A stretch of 64,000 bases of DNA from Lucinisca nassula (lineage: Eukaryota > Mollusca > Bivalvia > Lucinida > Lucinidae). The notes under the pieces are model-generated. The model did no database searches. It was not told the DNA's origin and was given only the letters and a program-made list of their open reading frames with translations. This document shows, in pieces, positions 43,526 through 54,993 of the stretch. The translations under genes and the position numbers were made by a program. The stretch lies in the NCBI GenBank assembly GCA_963580285.1, contig OY757014.1, positions 11,546,725 through 11,610,724 on the forward strand, in the 5' to 3' direction. Within the stretch, counting starts at the first letter, position 1, and each line of letters begins with the position of its first letter.

Positions 43526-46042
43526 CAAGAGGGCCATGATGGCCCTGGATCGCTCACCTGATCCACAAGTAACAAGTGGACCCCAGGGAGGGCCATTATT
43601 GACCCCAGGGCTATAATGTGCATAATGTTGAGGGAGGTCTAAAAAGGTGGAGCTTCATACAAAATATCAACAAAGGCTATAATTTGAACAATCTTGGCAA
43701 AGGTCCACTAGATGGAGCAACACACCAAATATCAAAGACCTGGGCCTTGCAGTTTCAGAGAAGAAGATTTTTTTAAAGATATTCCCTACAAATGCCTATG
43801 TAAAACCAAATGGCCCCCCGGCGGGGGCATCTTTGGCCTCAGGGCTATAATTTAAATAATCTTGATAGAGGTCCATTAGATGAAGCTTCAGACCAAATAT
43901 CAAAGACCTGGGCCTTGCGGTTGCAGAAAAGAAGATTTTCAAAGATTATCTCTCTATAAGTCTATGTAAAACCAAAGGGCCCCGGTGCGGGGGCATTTGT
44001 GGCCCAGAGGCTATAATGTGAACAATCTAATGGTAGAGGTCCACAAGATGAAGCTTCATACCAAATATCAAAGACCTGGGCCTTGTGGTTTAAGAGAAGA
44101 TTTTTCAAGATTTTCCCCATATAAGTCTATGTAAAACCAAAGGGACCCGGGGCATGGGCATTTTTGGCCCCAGGGCTATAATTTGAACAATCTTGATAGA
44201 GGTCCACTAGATGAAATTTCACAGCAAATATCAAAGACCTAGGCCTTGTGGTTTCACAGAAGAAGATTTTTAAAGATTTCCCCTATATAAGTCTATGTAA
44301 AACCAAAGGGCCCCCCGAGAGGGCCGAGACGGGGGCATTTTTGGCCCCAGCACTATAATTTGAACAATCCTGGTAGGGGTCCAACAGATGAAGCAACATA
44401 TCAAATATCAAAGACCTGGGCCTTGCAGTTTCAGAGGAGAAGATTTTTAAAGATTTTCCCTATATAAGCCCATGTAAAACCAAAGGGCCCCGTGGCGGGG
44501 GCATTTTTGACCCTAGGGCTATAATTTGCACAATCTTGGTAGAGGTTTACAAGATGAAGCTTCATACCAAATAACAAAGACCTGGGCCTTGCAGTTTCAG
44601 AGAAGAAATTTTTTAAAGATTTTCCCTATATAAGCCCATGTAAAACCAAAGGGCCCTGGGGCGGGGGCATTTTTGGCCCCAGCACTGAAATTTGATCAAT
44701 CTTGGTAGCGTCCACAAGATGAAGCTTCATACCAAATAGCAAACTCCTGGGCCTTGCTGTTTCAGAGAAAAAGATATTTAAAGGTTTTCCCTATATAAGC
44801 CCAAGTAAAACCAAAGGGCCCCAGGGCGGGGGGATTTTTGGCCCCAGCACTATAATTTGAACAATCTTGTAGGGGTCCACTAGATGAAGCTTCATACCAA
44901 ATATCAAAGACCTGGGCCTTGCGATTTCAGAGAAGAAGATTTTTTAAGATTTACCCTATATAAGCCCATGTAAAACCAAAGGGCCCCCGGGCGGGGGCAT
45001 TTTCGGCCCCAGGGCTATAATTTGAATAATTTTGGTAGGGGTCCACTAGATGAAGCTTCATACAAAATATCAAAGACCTGGGCCTTGCGGTTTCAGAGAA
45101 GAAGATTTTTAAAGATTTTCCCTATATAAGCCCATGTAAAACCAAAGGGCCCCAAGGCGGGGGGATTTTTGGCCCCAGCACTTTAATTTAAACAATCTTG
45201 GTAGGGGTCCACTAGATGAAGCTTCATACCACATATCAAAGACCTGGGCCTTGCTGTTTCAGAGAAGAAGATTTTTTAAGATTTTCCCTATATAAGCCCA
45301 TGTAAAACCAAGGGGGCCCCGGGCGGGGGCATTTTTGGCCCCAGCACTATAATTTGAACAATTTTGTAGGGGTCCACTAGACGAAGCTTCATACAAAATA
45401 TCAAAGACCTGGGCCTTGCGGTTTCAGAGAAGAAGATTTTTAAAGATTTTCCCTATATAAGCCCATGTAAAACCAAAGGGCCCCGCGGCAGGGGCATTTT
45501 TGGCCCCAGCATTATAATTTGAACAATCTTGGTAGGGGTCCACTAGATGAAGCTACATACCAAATATCAAAGACCTGGGCCTTGCGGTTTCAGAGAAGAA
45601 GATTTTTATAGCTTTTCCCTATATAAGCCCATGTAAAACCAAAGGGCCCCAGGGCGGGGGGATTTTTGGCCCCAGCACTATAATTTGAACAATCTTGGTA
45701 GGGGTCCACTAGATGAAGCTTCATACCAAATATCAAAGACCTGGACCTTGTGGTTTCAGAGAAGAAGATTTTTTTAGTTTTCAGTGAAAAAAATCTATTT
45801 TGGGCTCCTGTGACTTAGATGTGCAACGGACCGGAACCATTTGAACAACTTTGAAAGGGGACCACCCAAGGATCATTCCTGTGAAGTTTGGTCAAAATCT
45901 GATCAGTGGTTTAGGAGGAGATGTCTTTTGAAGAAATTGTTTACGCACGGACGCACGCATGCACGCACGGACGCACACATGACGGACGACTTACAAAAAG
46001 TGATCCCAAAAGCTCACCTCGTCACTACGTGACGGCGAGCTA
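43526..46042 (+). mobile_element. CAAGAGGGCC array element, ~165-bp units, copy 2, inside the LINE
   Basis: The head CAAGAGGGCCATGATGGCCC forms a hairpin and is followed by CGCTCACCTG. About thirteen units have AAACCAAAGGGCCCC, GGCATTTTTGGCCCCAGC, GGTCCACTAGATGAAGCTTC and CAGAGAAGAAGATTTTT. Then come ACGGACGCACGCATGC and a GCTCACCTCGTCAC..GTGACGGCGAGC hairpin. It splits the LINE codons for Phe-Lys from Lys-Gly-Asp-Arg, leaving extra A residues at the right junction. It is clearly younger than the LINE. Confidence 0.75.
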
Positions 46043-46931
46043 AAAAGGAGATAGGGCTCTTGCCCGTAATTATCGCCCTGTGTCTCTGACTTGTGTTCTG
46101 TGTAAATTGCTGGAACATATAGTCTGCTCAAACATCACGGCCCACTTGGACAAACATAAACTTTTGTCAGACAGACAACATGCATTTAGGAAAAGGCACA
46201 GTTGTGAAACTCAGCTAAGCACAGTTATTAATGACTGGGCAAAAATCTTGGACAAAGGGGGACAGGTGGACACATTTATTCTGGACTTTGAGAAGGCTTT
46301 TGACATCACTCCTCATGAACTACTTAAATCTAAGTTATTTGGTTATGGAATTGGGGGAAGACCCTCAAATGGATAGATTCCTTTCTTTGCTACAGAAAAC
46401 AGTGGGTTGTTGTTAATGGTGAATCTTCGGAGTGGGCTCCAGTTTTGTCTGGAGTCCCGCAAGGGACCGTTCTTGGTCCACTTTTGTTCTCCCTGTACAT
46501 CAATGATGTTTCCACTGACATCGACTCAGTAATAAGACTGTTCGCAGATGACTGTGTTTGTTACCGGGAAATTAGAGATACAGATGACTCATTTAAACTT
46601 CAGGCTGACATAGATAGATTAGGATGTTGGGCACGTAAATGGGGCATGAGATTTCAGCCAGTTAAATGCAATATTATGCAGATAACTAGGAAGAGATCTA
46701 ATAAAGTTGAGGCTTCTTACACCTTAGAGGGAACGGTCTTCGAGAATGTGGACTCCATTAAATACCTTGGAGAGACAATCTCACACAACTAGAGATGGAA
46801 TACTCATATTAGCAACCTGTGTACTAAGGCAAATAGAACGCTTGGTTTCCTGAGGCGAAATCTTCATCAGTGCCCACAGGATGTAAAAGAGGCAGCATAT
46901 AAAGGTCTTGTTCGCCCAATCTTGGAATATG
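46043..46931 (+). pseudogene. CR1-like LINE reverse transcriptase, middle part
   Basis: RT motifs follow in order: NYRPVSLTCVLCKLLEHIV, QHAFRKRHSCETQL, FILDFEKAFDITPHELL (motif A with catalytic Asp), SGVPQGTVLGPLLFSLYIND (motif B), and RLFADDCVCYRE (motif C, FADD). One frameshift lies near 46358 (...YGIGG versus KTLKWIDSFL), and a nonsense codon sits in SHN*RWNTHIS (46790). Two lesions plus two insertions make it inactive. Confidence 0.82.
46917..46931 (+). repeat. Target-site duplication, left copy (15 bp)
   Basis: CAATCTTGGAATATG, repeated at 48100-48114. It belongs to the LINE (reading LEY), so it marks the target of the 1168-base insertion. Confidence 0.85.
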
Positions 46932-48099
46932 AGCTGGAGGTGTGTGGCTGACGACTCGGATTGGTCGCGCCATGGTCTTGCTCATTGTGACTCATAGCGA
47001 ATAATTCCTAACTAGTTTCTGCCTAATAGTAGGCTTTCAACAGAGGATGTGTGCGCTTGTCACAGATTTGTGACGAGCTGTGCGATTTTCGCTGTTTATA
47101 TACCCTCTGGGTCACCCATGGTTACCCATCATTATGTATGTAGACCGGCCCTTTTGGGGGCTGGTGGGCGATTTTTGCCTTTGTGAAGACTGTCACCGGC
47201 CCTTTGGGGGCCGGTTGACGTTATTTCCATTTAGTTGTTATGGAGATAACGTCGTCACCGGCCCTTTCGTTATAATCCTTTGTTGTTAATGGGCACAAGA
47301 CGTTCACTGGTCCCTATGGGGCCTTTACTATTGTGGTTAGGATTGTGGCGTTAGTTGGTCCATTTGGGGCCGCTTTGTATTATCGGTAGCCTAAATACAT
47401 GTATTTATATGTATCGTATGTATTTTATTGTCGGCACCGGTACCGATTTTTGGACAGTCTTTGAAAGGGAATACATTTTCGCTGTTTATTTACAGGCTTT
47501 GTGGGGTTACTGAAATGAGGCGCATTTGCAATTTATTGTTAATTTATGTTAATTGACGGGTGGGATGGGGGAGATAATGTTTGTATAACGGGTCAGCGTT
47601 CCATGGGAGAAGTCCAACACAGACCAACAGCGACATGTCAGTTAGCTCAAGCCTGAGCAATCTGACCCTGACGTCTGTGTCAGCCAGTTCGTCGCAAATT
47701 ACGGTTGTTCCCAAAGAGAGGAGTTCCAGGGAGAACACTTCAGAAGAGGAGGCCATCTAAGAAGGAAGACGCTAAAGTTACCGGCATAGATCCAACCGGC
47801 CTATAAAGAAGCCAGAAGAATCCTATCGAGGCTTATCAAGAAGGTTCGAATGACGGAACACCAGCGCGACACCCGAAAAAACGGGATACGCCGGTGGCAA
47901 ACCATTTCAACCTCCTTGACCATGCCCTCGAACAAATATTTCAAATTATTGAAATCTTACCATCAGACCCTGATGACCATAGGAGTACAAACCCCCGAAA
48001 ATCAAGGAATTGTACTGGATCTATCAGCTACACACTCTCCGACCGGTCGAGACTAATCTTCAGGGATAGAGACAGGAAATTTCAGCCATGCACCTTTCA
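46932..48099 (+). mobile_element. Unidentified 1168-bp insertion with 15-bp target duplication
   Basis: The first ~650 bases are GC-rich and non-coding, with four to five imperfect copies of CACCGGCCCTTTNGGGGCCG at 47140-47370. A frame at 47634-47758 begins MSVSSSLSNLTLTSVSASSS and ends ENTSEEEAI before a stop. Another, at about 47895-48099, reads ANHFNLLDHALEQIFQIIEI and later IFRDRDRKFQPC. No protein family is recognised. There is no A tail, no microsatellite tail and no terminal inverted repeats; the last base before the duplication is within an open frame. It may be a fragment of the 5' region of a larger retroelement. Confidence 0.6.
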
Positions 48100-48616
48100 C
48101 AATCTTGGAATATGGTAGTTGTATCTGGGACCCCAGTGGAGTGGTCCTTAATGATGAAATTCAGAAAGTTCAGAATAGAGCTGCTAGATTTGTAACAGGC
48201 AATTACTGCTTTGAAACTGGGAGCATGACTGGAATACTTGGAAAATTAAAATGGGAGTCTCTCAAGAAAAGGAGAAAAGACAGTAGGCTAATCCTTCTAT
48301 ACAAAGGTCTAAAGGGTGCTGCCAGCATTCCAACAGATGACCTTGTTCCCCCAGCTAGACACTAGAAATCACCAATCGTTGGCTTTTCAGACCCTTAGCG
48401 CAAGAACTGACATTTATAAAGAGTCATTCTTACCCAGAACCATTAGAGATTGCCCTTCCCGATTCGATTATTTCGACAGCTGAAGGTGCTGATAATTGTG
48501 TAGCTAAATTTACCTCTTTGGTTAGAGCTAGGGACTAACTTCCCACATCACAGGTCCTGGTGTATGAATGTCATTTGATGTGTCACCAGTAACAATTCTG
48601 ATTCTGATTCTGATTC
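48100..48616 (+). pseudogene. CR1-like LINE, C-terminal end and 3' tail
   Basis: After the second copy of the 15-bp duplication the LINE resumes with SCIWDPSGVVLNDEIQKVQN, RAARFVTGNYCF, ILGKLKWESLKKRRKDSRLI and YKGLKGAASIPTDDLV, typical of the CR1/jockey C-terminus. The frame decays after DLVPPARH. The element ends with a (TTCTGA)n tail at 48594-48616 that runs directly into the satellite. Confidence 0.8.
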
Positions 48617-49198
48617 AGGCCTGATCTGGGTCCAAACTACAGGCGAACCCCTTTATGTCAAATTCCAAGGGACTCGAGATTCTACTTCGAGTTATCCGAA
48701 GTTTGAGATTGGCAAATTGTGACGACATCAATATACATGTAGACACTGGGAACCCATGTAGAATCAGCATAACTACAATGTACATGTTTGTTTGCGACTC
48801 GGAAAAACGTGTACATGTAGTCATACTGGTTCAACTGAGTACAGGTTCAAAATAAGACACAAGATATTTTTGTTGATTTGTTTTATTTCCATTTAAACTA
48901 AAATACACATGTATCATGTAAAACGTATAACAAAACAAACAAGCACAATATACACAAGATCATACACAAATGAACATGTTTTAAGAAGCAAACACATATC
49001 ATTCTAGCACATTTCATTGAGTTTGGTTCAGTTCTGCTCCACTAAGTGTCACTTTAGCACTGGTTGGTATAAATTGTCCATTTATCACTGATCACTAAAT
49101 GAGTCTATAGAAAGTCACAGTCACATACACATTTCACATCCTAAACAAGTTGGTAATCACAGACTGCTTAGCACACCTTTTACTTAAATCAATTTGTG

Positions 49199-50919
49199 TC
49201 ACGCACTTGTCGACATGACACAGTTTCTCCAGTTCTCCAGTATGTCAGTCACGTTCGTCTGTTGCTGCAGAAAGAGTTGTAGTGTATCGCAAGCTTTCAT
49301 GGCCATTTCAACTGTTGGTGGCTCAACAGGGGGTGTGTCTATGTCGTCGGCCCAGTCTTCGTCGTCATCGTTGTCGTCCGGTGTCATTGTCCTGGGGGCG
49401 ATGATATCGTCGATGATGGCGTCCTCTTTCAGTTTCTCACATGTTGGGAGGTCCTTGTCGACAGCCCCAAAGTCATTCATTGTGATGCTAGTGCGGGAGA
49501 GCCTAGCAAGTGGTAGATCGTCGAGGGGGTCGTTATCGTCGTTGGTCTGTGTTGACAGCTTCTGGTACATTGGACATCTTGAACCCAGCTTTCTTGTAGC
49601 AGTTAGCTATCGTTGTCTCACTCACATTGTTCCATGCTCGCTGGAGAAAGTGCATGGCATCTAGCACGGAGATTTTGTCAATCTCTCTCTTTCTCTCAAT
49701 AGCTCGGAGGTGGCGGGCGATGATGAGCTTTCTGTAGTAATGTTTTAGGTTTCGGATCACACCTTGATCCATTGATTGTGTCTTGCTGGTCGTGTTCGGC
49801 GGTAGGAAGAATAACGTCAGGTTCATTAGACCTTTCACCTTCAGATGGGCGGGACAGTTGTCGACGATTAACGTACATTTTCGCCGTTGTCTCTGGCACG
49901 CCTTGTCAAATTCTGTAACCCACTTCACAAAGATCTTGCTGTTCATCCAGGCTTTCTTGTTCGCATCATACTCTGCAGGGAACGACTTTACGCTGTCGAA
50001 ACATCTGGGCTTTGCAGACTTGCCAAGGACCAGTAACGGAGGCTTGTCGGTACAGGACATGTTCGCACACCATAGCTGTTAGTCTCTCTTTGCTCTGTTT
50101 ACCCCCGTGGCAGTCTTTATTCTTGAACTTGAGTGTCTTGTCTGGTAAACAGCGAAAGAACAGGCCCGTTTCGTCAGCGTTATAGACATTCTCAGGTGAA
50201 TATTCTTTAAGAATTATGGAAAGAGTCCGGTGCCACTCTTCCATTTGGTCACTACCAGTGTCAACGGAATTTGCTTCACTGCAAATTTTCTTGAACGAAA
50301 TGCCATGTCGGTCTTTGAAACGATCCACCCAACCATTAGTGCATTTGAATTCCCCTTTGGGAACCCCTAACTTTTCAGCGAGCTCTCCGGCCTTTTCCAT
50401 CATAACAGGGCCAGTAATGTGCACATCATGATCACGTGCAACCTTAAACCATTTCAGAAGAGCCTCCTCCACCTCTGGATACCCGGCGGCACGCAGCTTC
50501 TTGCGTTTGGCGCTGAATTCACCATTCAGGAATGCATTCTTTATGTTGTCAGCATTCTTCACCCACGCAGATAAGGTGCTCTGGGCCAGTCCATAGTGGT
50601 CGGCGATCTGTTTCTTGGATCGAAGCCTCTTCTCAACCTCCATCAGCACTTCGTATTTCAGCTCCAGTGACTTGTTGTCTAATTTTCGCTTCACCCCTTT
50701 TCTTGCTGATCCAGTTATCCCCCCGGAGACGTGTCCTTGGCTGGATTGCTCAGCAACAGGAGTAAAGTTCACCGATCTAACTATCCCCCTAGGGCCAGAC
50801 CCGGGTCCTTCATTAGATTGCTCGGCATTAGACAGTGTAGATATCATAAAGGTTTTATCACGAATGATATTGAGCATGCGATAAAATCGCATTAAATATC
50901 TTCTGTATAAGTTACTCAT
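49199..50919 (-). pseudogene. Tigger-family transposase (CENP-B HTH + DDE_1), two frameshifts
   Basis: The N-terminal frame (50919 down to ~50059) has a pogo/CENP-B helix-turn-helix (residues ~77-130, KRKLDNKSLELKYEVLMEV), a Tc5/CENP-B HTH (~148-210, NGWVDRFKDRHGIS) and the first catalytic Asp in YNADETGLF (Asp249). A one-base loss near 50059 shifts into the next frame with TDKPPLLVLGKS, LIVDNCPAH (second Asp) and SMDQGVIRNLK (third Asp). A second shift near 49560 leads to an acidic tail (DDNDDDEDWADD) ending in NWRNCVMSTSA. All three Asp are kept, so inactivation looks recent. Its length (~550 residues when summed) is normal for Tigger. Confidence 0.85.
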
Positions 50920-51424
50920 TTATGACACTAATTTTGAGACAGTTGCCAAACAAATTAAAGACTGTTTATAACCCCTCTCACCAAAGGACGCCACTTAACA
51001 GTGCGCGATTAATTAAATATCAAAGGCGTTGCTAATTGCTCAAAGGTTCTAGTCGAACACACCTACTCTATTCTATTCTATTCACCTATGACCTACACAC
51101 AAAACAATCAAGGTCAATTAGTCTACACAACAGCTGATCAGTATGTCGACATCAATTACACTCATTAATCGGACATTGTTTGCAATAATGGATTAATCTG
51201 TTCTCAGTTAAAGGATATTGATCAATTAATGAAAGGTAAATTTCTTTGATTTAAAATTCCTTTCATTTATCAACTCATTTGTAAGATTTTTGTACTGTCA
51301 AACTTAGGAATTTACGCAATTATTGGTGATTGACAACACATTTTGATGGCGCCGGTTCAAGTTTTCGGCCAAAAATTTTGACTTCGACACAAGCGTAGTA
51401 AATATTATGGCAAACTGCTTTTGG

Positions 51425-52645
51425 GGAATAGAAAAATCAAACTGGTCCAAGGGTTGTATGCTAATGCTCGGAGCCGTGTCCGCGTTGGTTACAGTGAAGA
51501 ATCCGAGGTGAAGGTGGGTGTTCATCAAGGCTCTGTTCTCAGCCCACTGCTTTTCATCATTGTGCTTGAAGCCTTGTCATGCGAGTTCCGCTCTGGAGTC
51601 CCCTGGGAGGACCTGTATGCTGATGACCTTGTCATCATAGCTGAATCCCTTGAGGAATGTGTCAGGAAGCTCTTAACTTGGAAAGAAGCAATGGAGGCGA
51701 AAGGGCTGAGAGTGAATGCAGGAAAGACAAAGATCATGATCTGTGGTACAGGTCTGGACCTCTTGCAGAGTACAGGCCAGTTCCCATGCGCTGTATGTCG
51801 CACTGGAGTGGGCAGCAACAGTATCTTTTGTAATGGCTGCAAGTTCTGGGTGCACAAGAAATGCAGTGGGCTCAAACGCTTGATAGAGGACCCTGATTAC
51901 AGGTATACACGGTGCCAAGGAACTGCACGCCCCTTAGATGGCAGACCACAGAGGGAAGTCCAAGTCGGATCCGACAAGCTGGAGCTTGCAGCTTCCTTCT
52001 GCTACCTAGGTGATATGCTCTCTGCAGCGAGTGGTTGCAACCTTTCAACTACATCACGTGTGAAAACAGCCTGGAAGAAATTCAAGGAGTTGCTACCAGT
52101 TCTCTCTTCCCGCCACTTCTCGTTCAAGACACGCGGCCGTGAGTATAGCTCTTGTGTGCGGAGCGCAAAGCTCCATGCCAGTGAGAAATGGCCATTGACA
52201 AAGCCAAACCTCCAACGTCTACAGCGAAATGACAGGGCAATTATCAGACAGATCTGCAATGTGAAGCCACAGGACACTGTCACCATCAGGTCCAGTGAGT
52301 TACTTGAGCGTCTTGGCATTGAGGACCTGGACCTCATCCTGAAAGAGAGAAAACTTCGCTGGTATGGACATATGGAACGCTCCAACGGTGCAGTGAAGAC
52401 TGCCTGTGACATACAGGTAGGTGGAAAGCGGGGGCCAGGAAGGCCCAAGATGACCTGGAAGCAGCTAACAGAAAGAGATTGCAGAGAATGGAAGCTCTCT
52501 GCTATCTATCCTCATGATAGACAAGCCTGGAGATCTGGTGTAAGATCTGCCATGCGTGCAGCAAGCCAGCTACCTGGAAGGGGGCCCACTTATATGGACG
52601 CTGCCCCTGTACCTGCACGTTAATCAAAAATCCGTTGATGATGAT
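51425..52645 (+). pseudogene. LINE-2: 5'-truncated reverse transcriptase with embedded zinc finger
   Basis: An uninterrupted frame (51421-52623, 400 residues) begins inside RT: GVHQGSVLSPLLFIIVLEAL, then LYADDLVIIAES (catalytic YADD, residues 66-69). Residues 123-165 form a PHD/RING-like finger: CxxC, CxxC, H, C, but Tyr162 stands where the last CxxC needs Cys. The C-terminus has RLGIEDLDLILKERKLRWYG and RGPGRPKMTWKQLTERDCRE, usual for animal LINEs of this group. The 3' end is a GATGATGATGATGAG tail. The open frame indicates a young insertion. Its start codon is upstream sequence, not the LINE's own. It is nested in the Tigger element. Confidence 0.8.
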
Positions 52646-52812
52646 GATGAGAATATCTCTTTGAAATAACAGAGTCTTCATGTTAACCAAGTTCGACACG
52701 AATGGGGTCGAAATGCAATAACTATATAGGGAAAATGCTCGGGAATGGAAGATCACTTCGACATAAGTGGTTCTATCGAGATATGCAAGTTTGAAATACC
52801 GAGGTTCACCTG

Positions 52813-54570
52813 TATTTGCATAATTTATCATCAGGCAACAAGGTCACCACTAGTAGGGAATGTCCGGCCAGATCTGGGTCCAAACTATTTGCATAGGTTA
52901 TCATCAGACAACTAAAGTCACCACAAGTGGGGAATGTCAGGTCTGATCTGGGTCCAAACTATTTCATATCAGGCAACAAAGGTCATCACTAGTGGAGAAT
53001 GTCAGGTCTGATCTGGGTCAAACTATTTGCATATCAGACAACAAAGGTCACCACTAGTGGGGAATGTCAGGCCTGATCTGGGTCCAAACTATTTCATATC
53101 AGGCAACAAAGGTCACCACTAGTGGAGAATGTCAGGCCTGATCTAGGTCAAAACTATTTGCATACGTATCAGGCAACAAAGGTCACCACTAGTAGGGAAT
53201 GTCAGGTCTGATCTGGGTCCAAACTATTTGCATATCAGGCAACAAAGGTCACCACTAGTGGGGAATGTCAGGTCTGATCTGAGTCCAAACTATTTACATA
53301 GGTCATTATCAGACAACTAAAGTCACCACTAGTAGGAAATGTCAGGTCTGATCTGGGTCCAAACTATTTACATAGGTTATCATCAGACAACTAAAGTCAC
53401 CACTAGTAGGAAATGTCAGGTCTGATCTGAGTCCAAACTATTTACATAGGTTATCATCAGACAACTAAAGTCACCACTAGTAGGAAATGTCAGGCCTGAT
53501 CTGGGTCCAAACTATTTCATATCAGGCAACAAAGGTCACCACTAGTGGAGAATGTCAGGCCTGATCTAGGTCCAAACTATTTGCATACGTATCAGGCAAC
53601 AAAGGTCACCACTGGTGGGGAATGTCAGGTCTGATCTGGGTCCAAACTATTTACATAGGTTATCATCAGACAACTAAAGTCACCACTAGTAGGGAATGTC
53701 AGGGCTGATCTGGGTCCAAACTATTTGCATATCAGGCAACAAAGGTCACCACTAGTGGGGAATGTCAAGTCCGATCTGAGTCCAAACTATTTACATTGGT
53801 TATCATCAGACAACTAAAGTCACCACTAGTAGGAAATGTCAGGTCTGATCTGGGTCCAAACTATTTACATAGGTTATCATCAGACAACTAAAGTCACCAC
53901 TAGTGGGGAATGGCATGGCTGATCTGGGTCCAAACTATTTACATAGGTTATCATCAGACAACTAAAGTCACCACTAGTAGGGAATGTCATGGCTGATCTG
54001 GGTCCAAACTATTTACATAGGTTATCATCAGACAACTAAAGTCACCACTAGTAGGGAATGTCATGGCTGATCTAGGTCCAAACTATTTACATAGGTTATC
54101 ATCAGACAACTAAAGTCACCATTAGTAGGGAATGTCATGGCTGATCTGGGTCCAAACTATTTACATAGGTTATCATCAGACAACTAAAGTCACCACTAGT
54201 AGGGAATGTCATGGCTGATCTGGGTCCAAACTATTTACATAGGTTATCATCAGACAACTAAAGTCACCACTAGTAGGGAATGTCATGGTTGATCTGGGTC
54301 CAAACTATTTACATAGGTTATCATCAGACAACTAAAGTCACCACTAGTAGGGAATGTCATGGTTGATCTGGGTCCAAACTATTTACATAGGTTATCATCA
54401 GGCAACAAAGGTCACCACTAGTAGGGAATGTCAGGCCTAATCTGGGTCCAAACTATTTACATAGGTTATCATCAGACAACTAAAGTCACAACTAGTAGGG
54501 AATGTCAAGGCTGATCTAGGTCCAAACTATTTACATAGATTATAATCAGGTGACAAAAGTCATCACTAGT
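52813..54570. repeat. 75-bp satellite, right part (about 24 units, two unit lengths)
   Basis: Besides 75-base units it holds shorter ones lacking GCATAAGTTATC (AACTATTTCATATCAGGC) and a subfamily with TCATGGCTGATCTGGG. From 53940 to 54400 units are nearly identical, indicating recent local amplification. It ends 46 bases from the donor of the ECM29 exon 54616-54744. Confidence 0.84.
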
Positions 54571-54615
54571 GGGGAAAGAGCTACTGTACCAGTACAATAT
54601 ATAGTATGTTCTTAC

Positions 54616-54744
54616 CCTCTTTTTTCTCATGCATAGCAAGAAACGCGAGTGGCATGGCCAGTGTAGCATGTCTTCTCAAAGTATCTGGACTCTGCTGGCT
54701 GATCGCATGAAGTGTTAGACCACATCCCTGGTGAGCTGCTTCCT
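54616..54744 (-). CDS. ECPAS: ECM29 proteasome adaptor, internal exon (most upstream in window)
   Basis: ECM29 is a long HEAT-repeat protein that tethers the 19S regulatory particle to the 20S proteasome core and monitors its assembly. On the minus strand the exon opens after the acceptor TTGCAG and closes at AGAGG|GTAAGA. It is 129 bases: 2 leading bases, 42 codons, 1 trailing base. The peptide contains [18 protein letters not shown] and then [13 protein letters not shown], matching as I recall it the animal ECM29 segment with LTIHAIGRYSP and LPLAFLGMHE. The trailing G joins the next exon to make a Glu codon. I could not find the exon that should precede it (above 54744), so it probably lies beyond 64000. 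Family identification is from memory of the protein. Confidence 0.85.
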
Positions 54745-54805
54745 CTGCAAGAAATAGGTAAAAAAAATATCTTCGAAAATGAACATACCCTATTTACCTT
54801 ATGTA

Positions 54806-54945
54806 TTCGGACAGACTGGGCTGAGTAAACAGTGTAGAATAAGATGAGATGCCGCAGAAATATGACATCTCATCTGGTTCTACACTGTTTGCTATTCATC
54901 CAGCTATCTTTAGGTTCTTTAGAGCAAGTCTGGTAAGGAGGTTAG
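54806..54945. mobile_element. MITE-F, copy 2
   Basis: AAACAGTGTAGAATAAGATG faces CATCTGGTTCTACACTGTTT. It starts 62 bases upstream of the ECM29 acceptor. Confidence 0.45.
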
Positions 54946-54993
54946 GTGTATAAATACTTAAGGGTAAATACAGTACACCTGAACAATCTATCT

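Larger units (their letters stand above)
48640..52812 (-). mobile_element. Tigger/pogo-type DNA transposon with TA target duplication
   Basis: CAGGCGAACCCCTTTATG at the left faces the complement of GAGGTTCACCTG at the right, with TA at 48638-48639 and 52813-52814. Removing the element with one TA restores AAACTATTTGCATAA, a normal satellite unit. The transposase is on the minus strand (49199-50919). A LINE fragment (about 51425-52645) is nested between the transposase and the right end. 50920-51420 is transposon leader without other features. Confidence 0.83.

Noticed and set aside
49194..49664. 156-residue plus-strand ORF rich in Ser
   Set aside because: Antisense of the acidic tail of the Tigger transposase.
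52002..52448. 148-residue minus-strand ORF
   Set aside because: Shadow of the open LINE-2 frame at 51421-52623.
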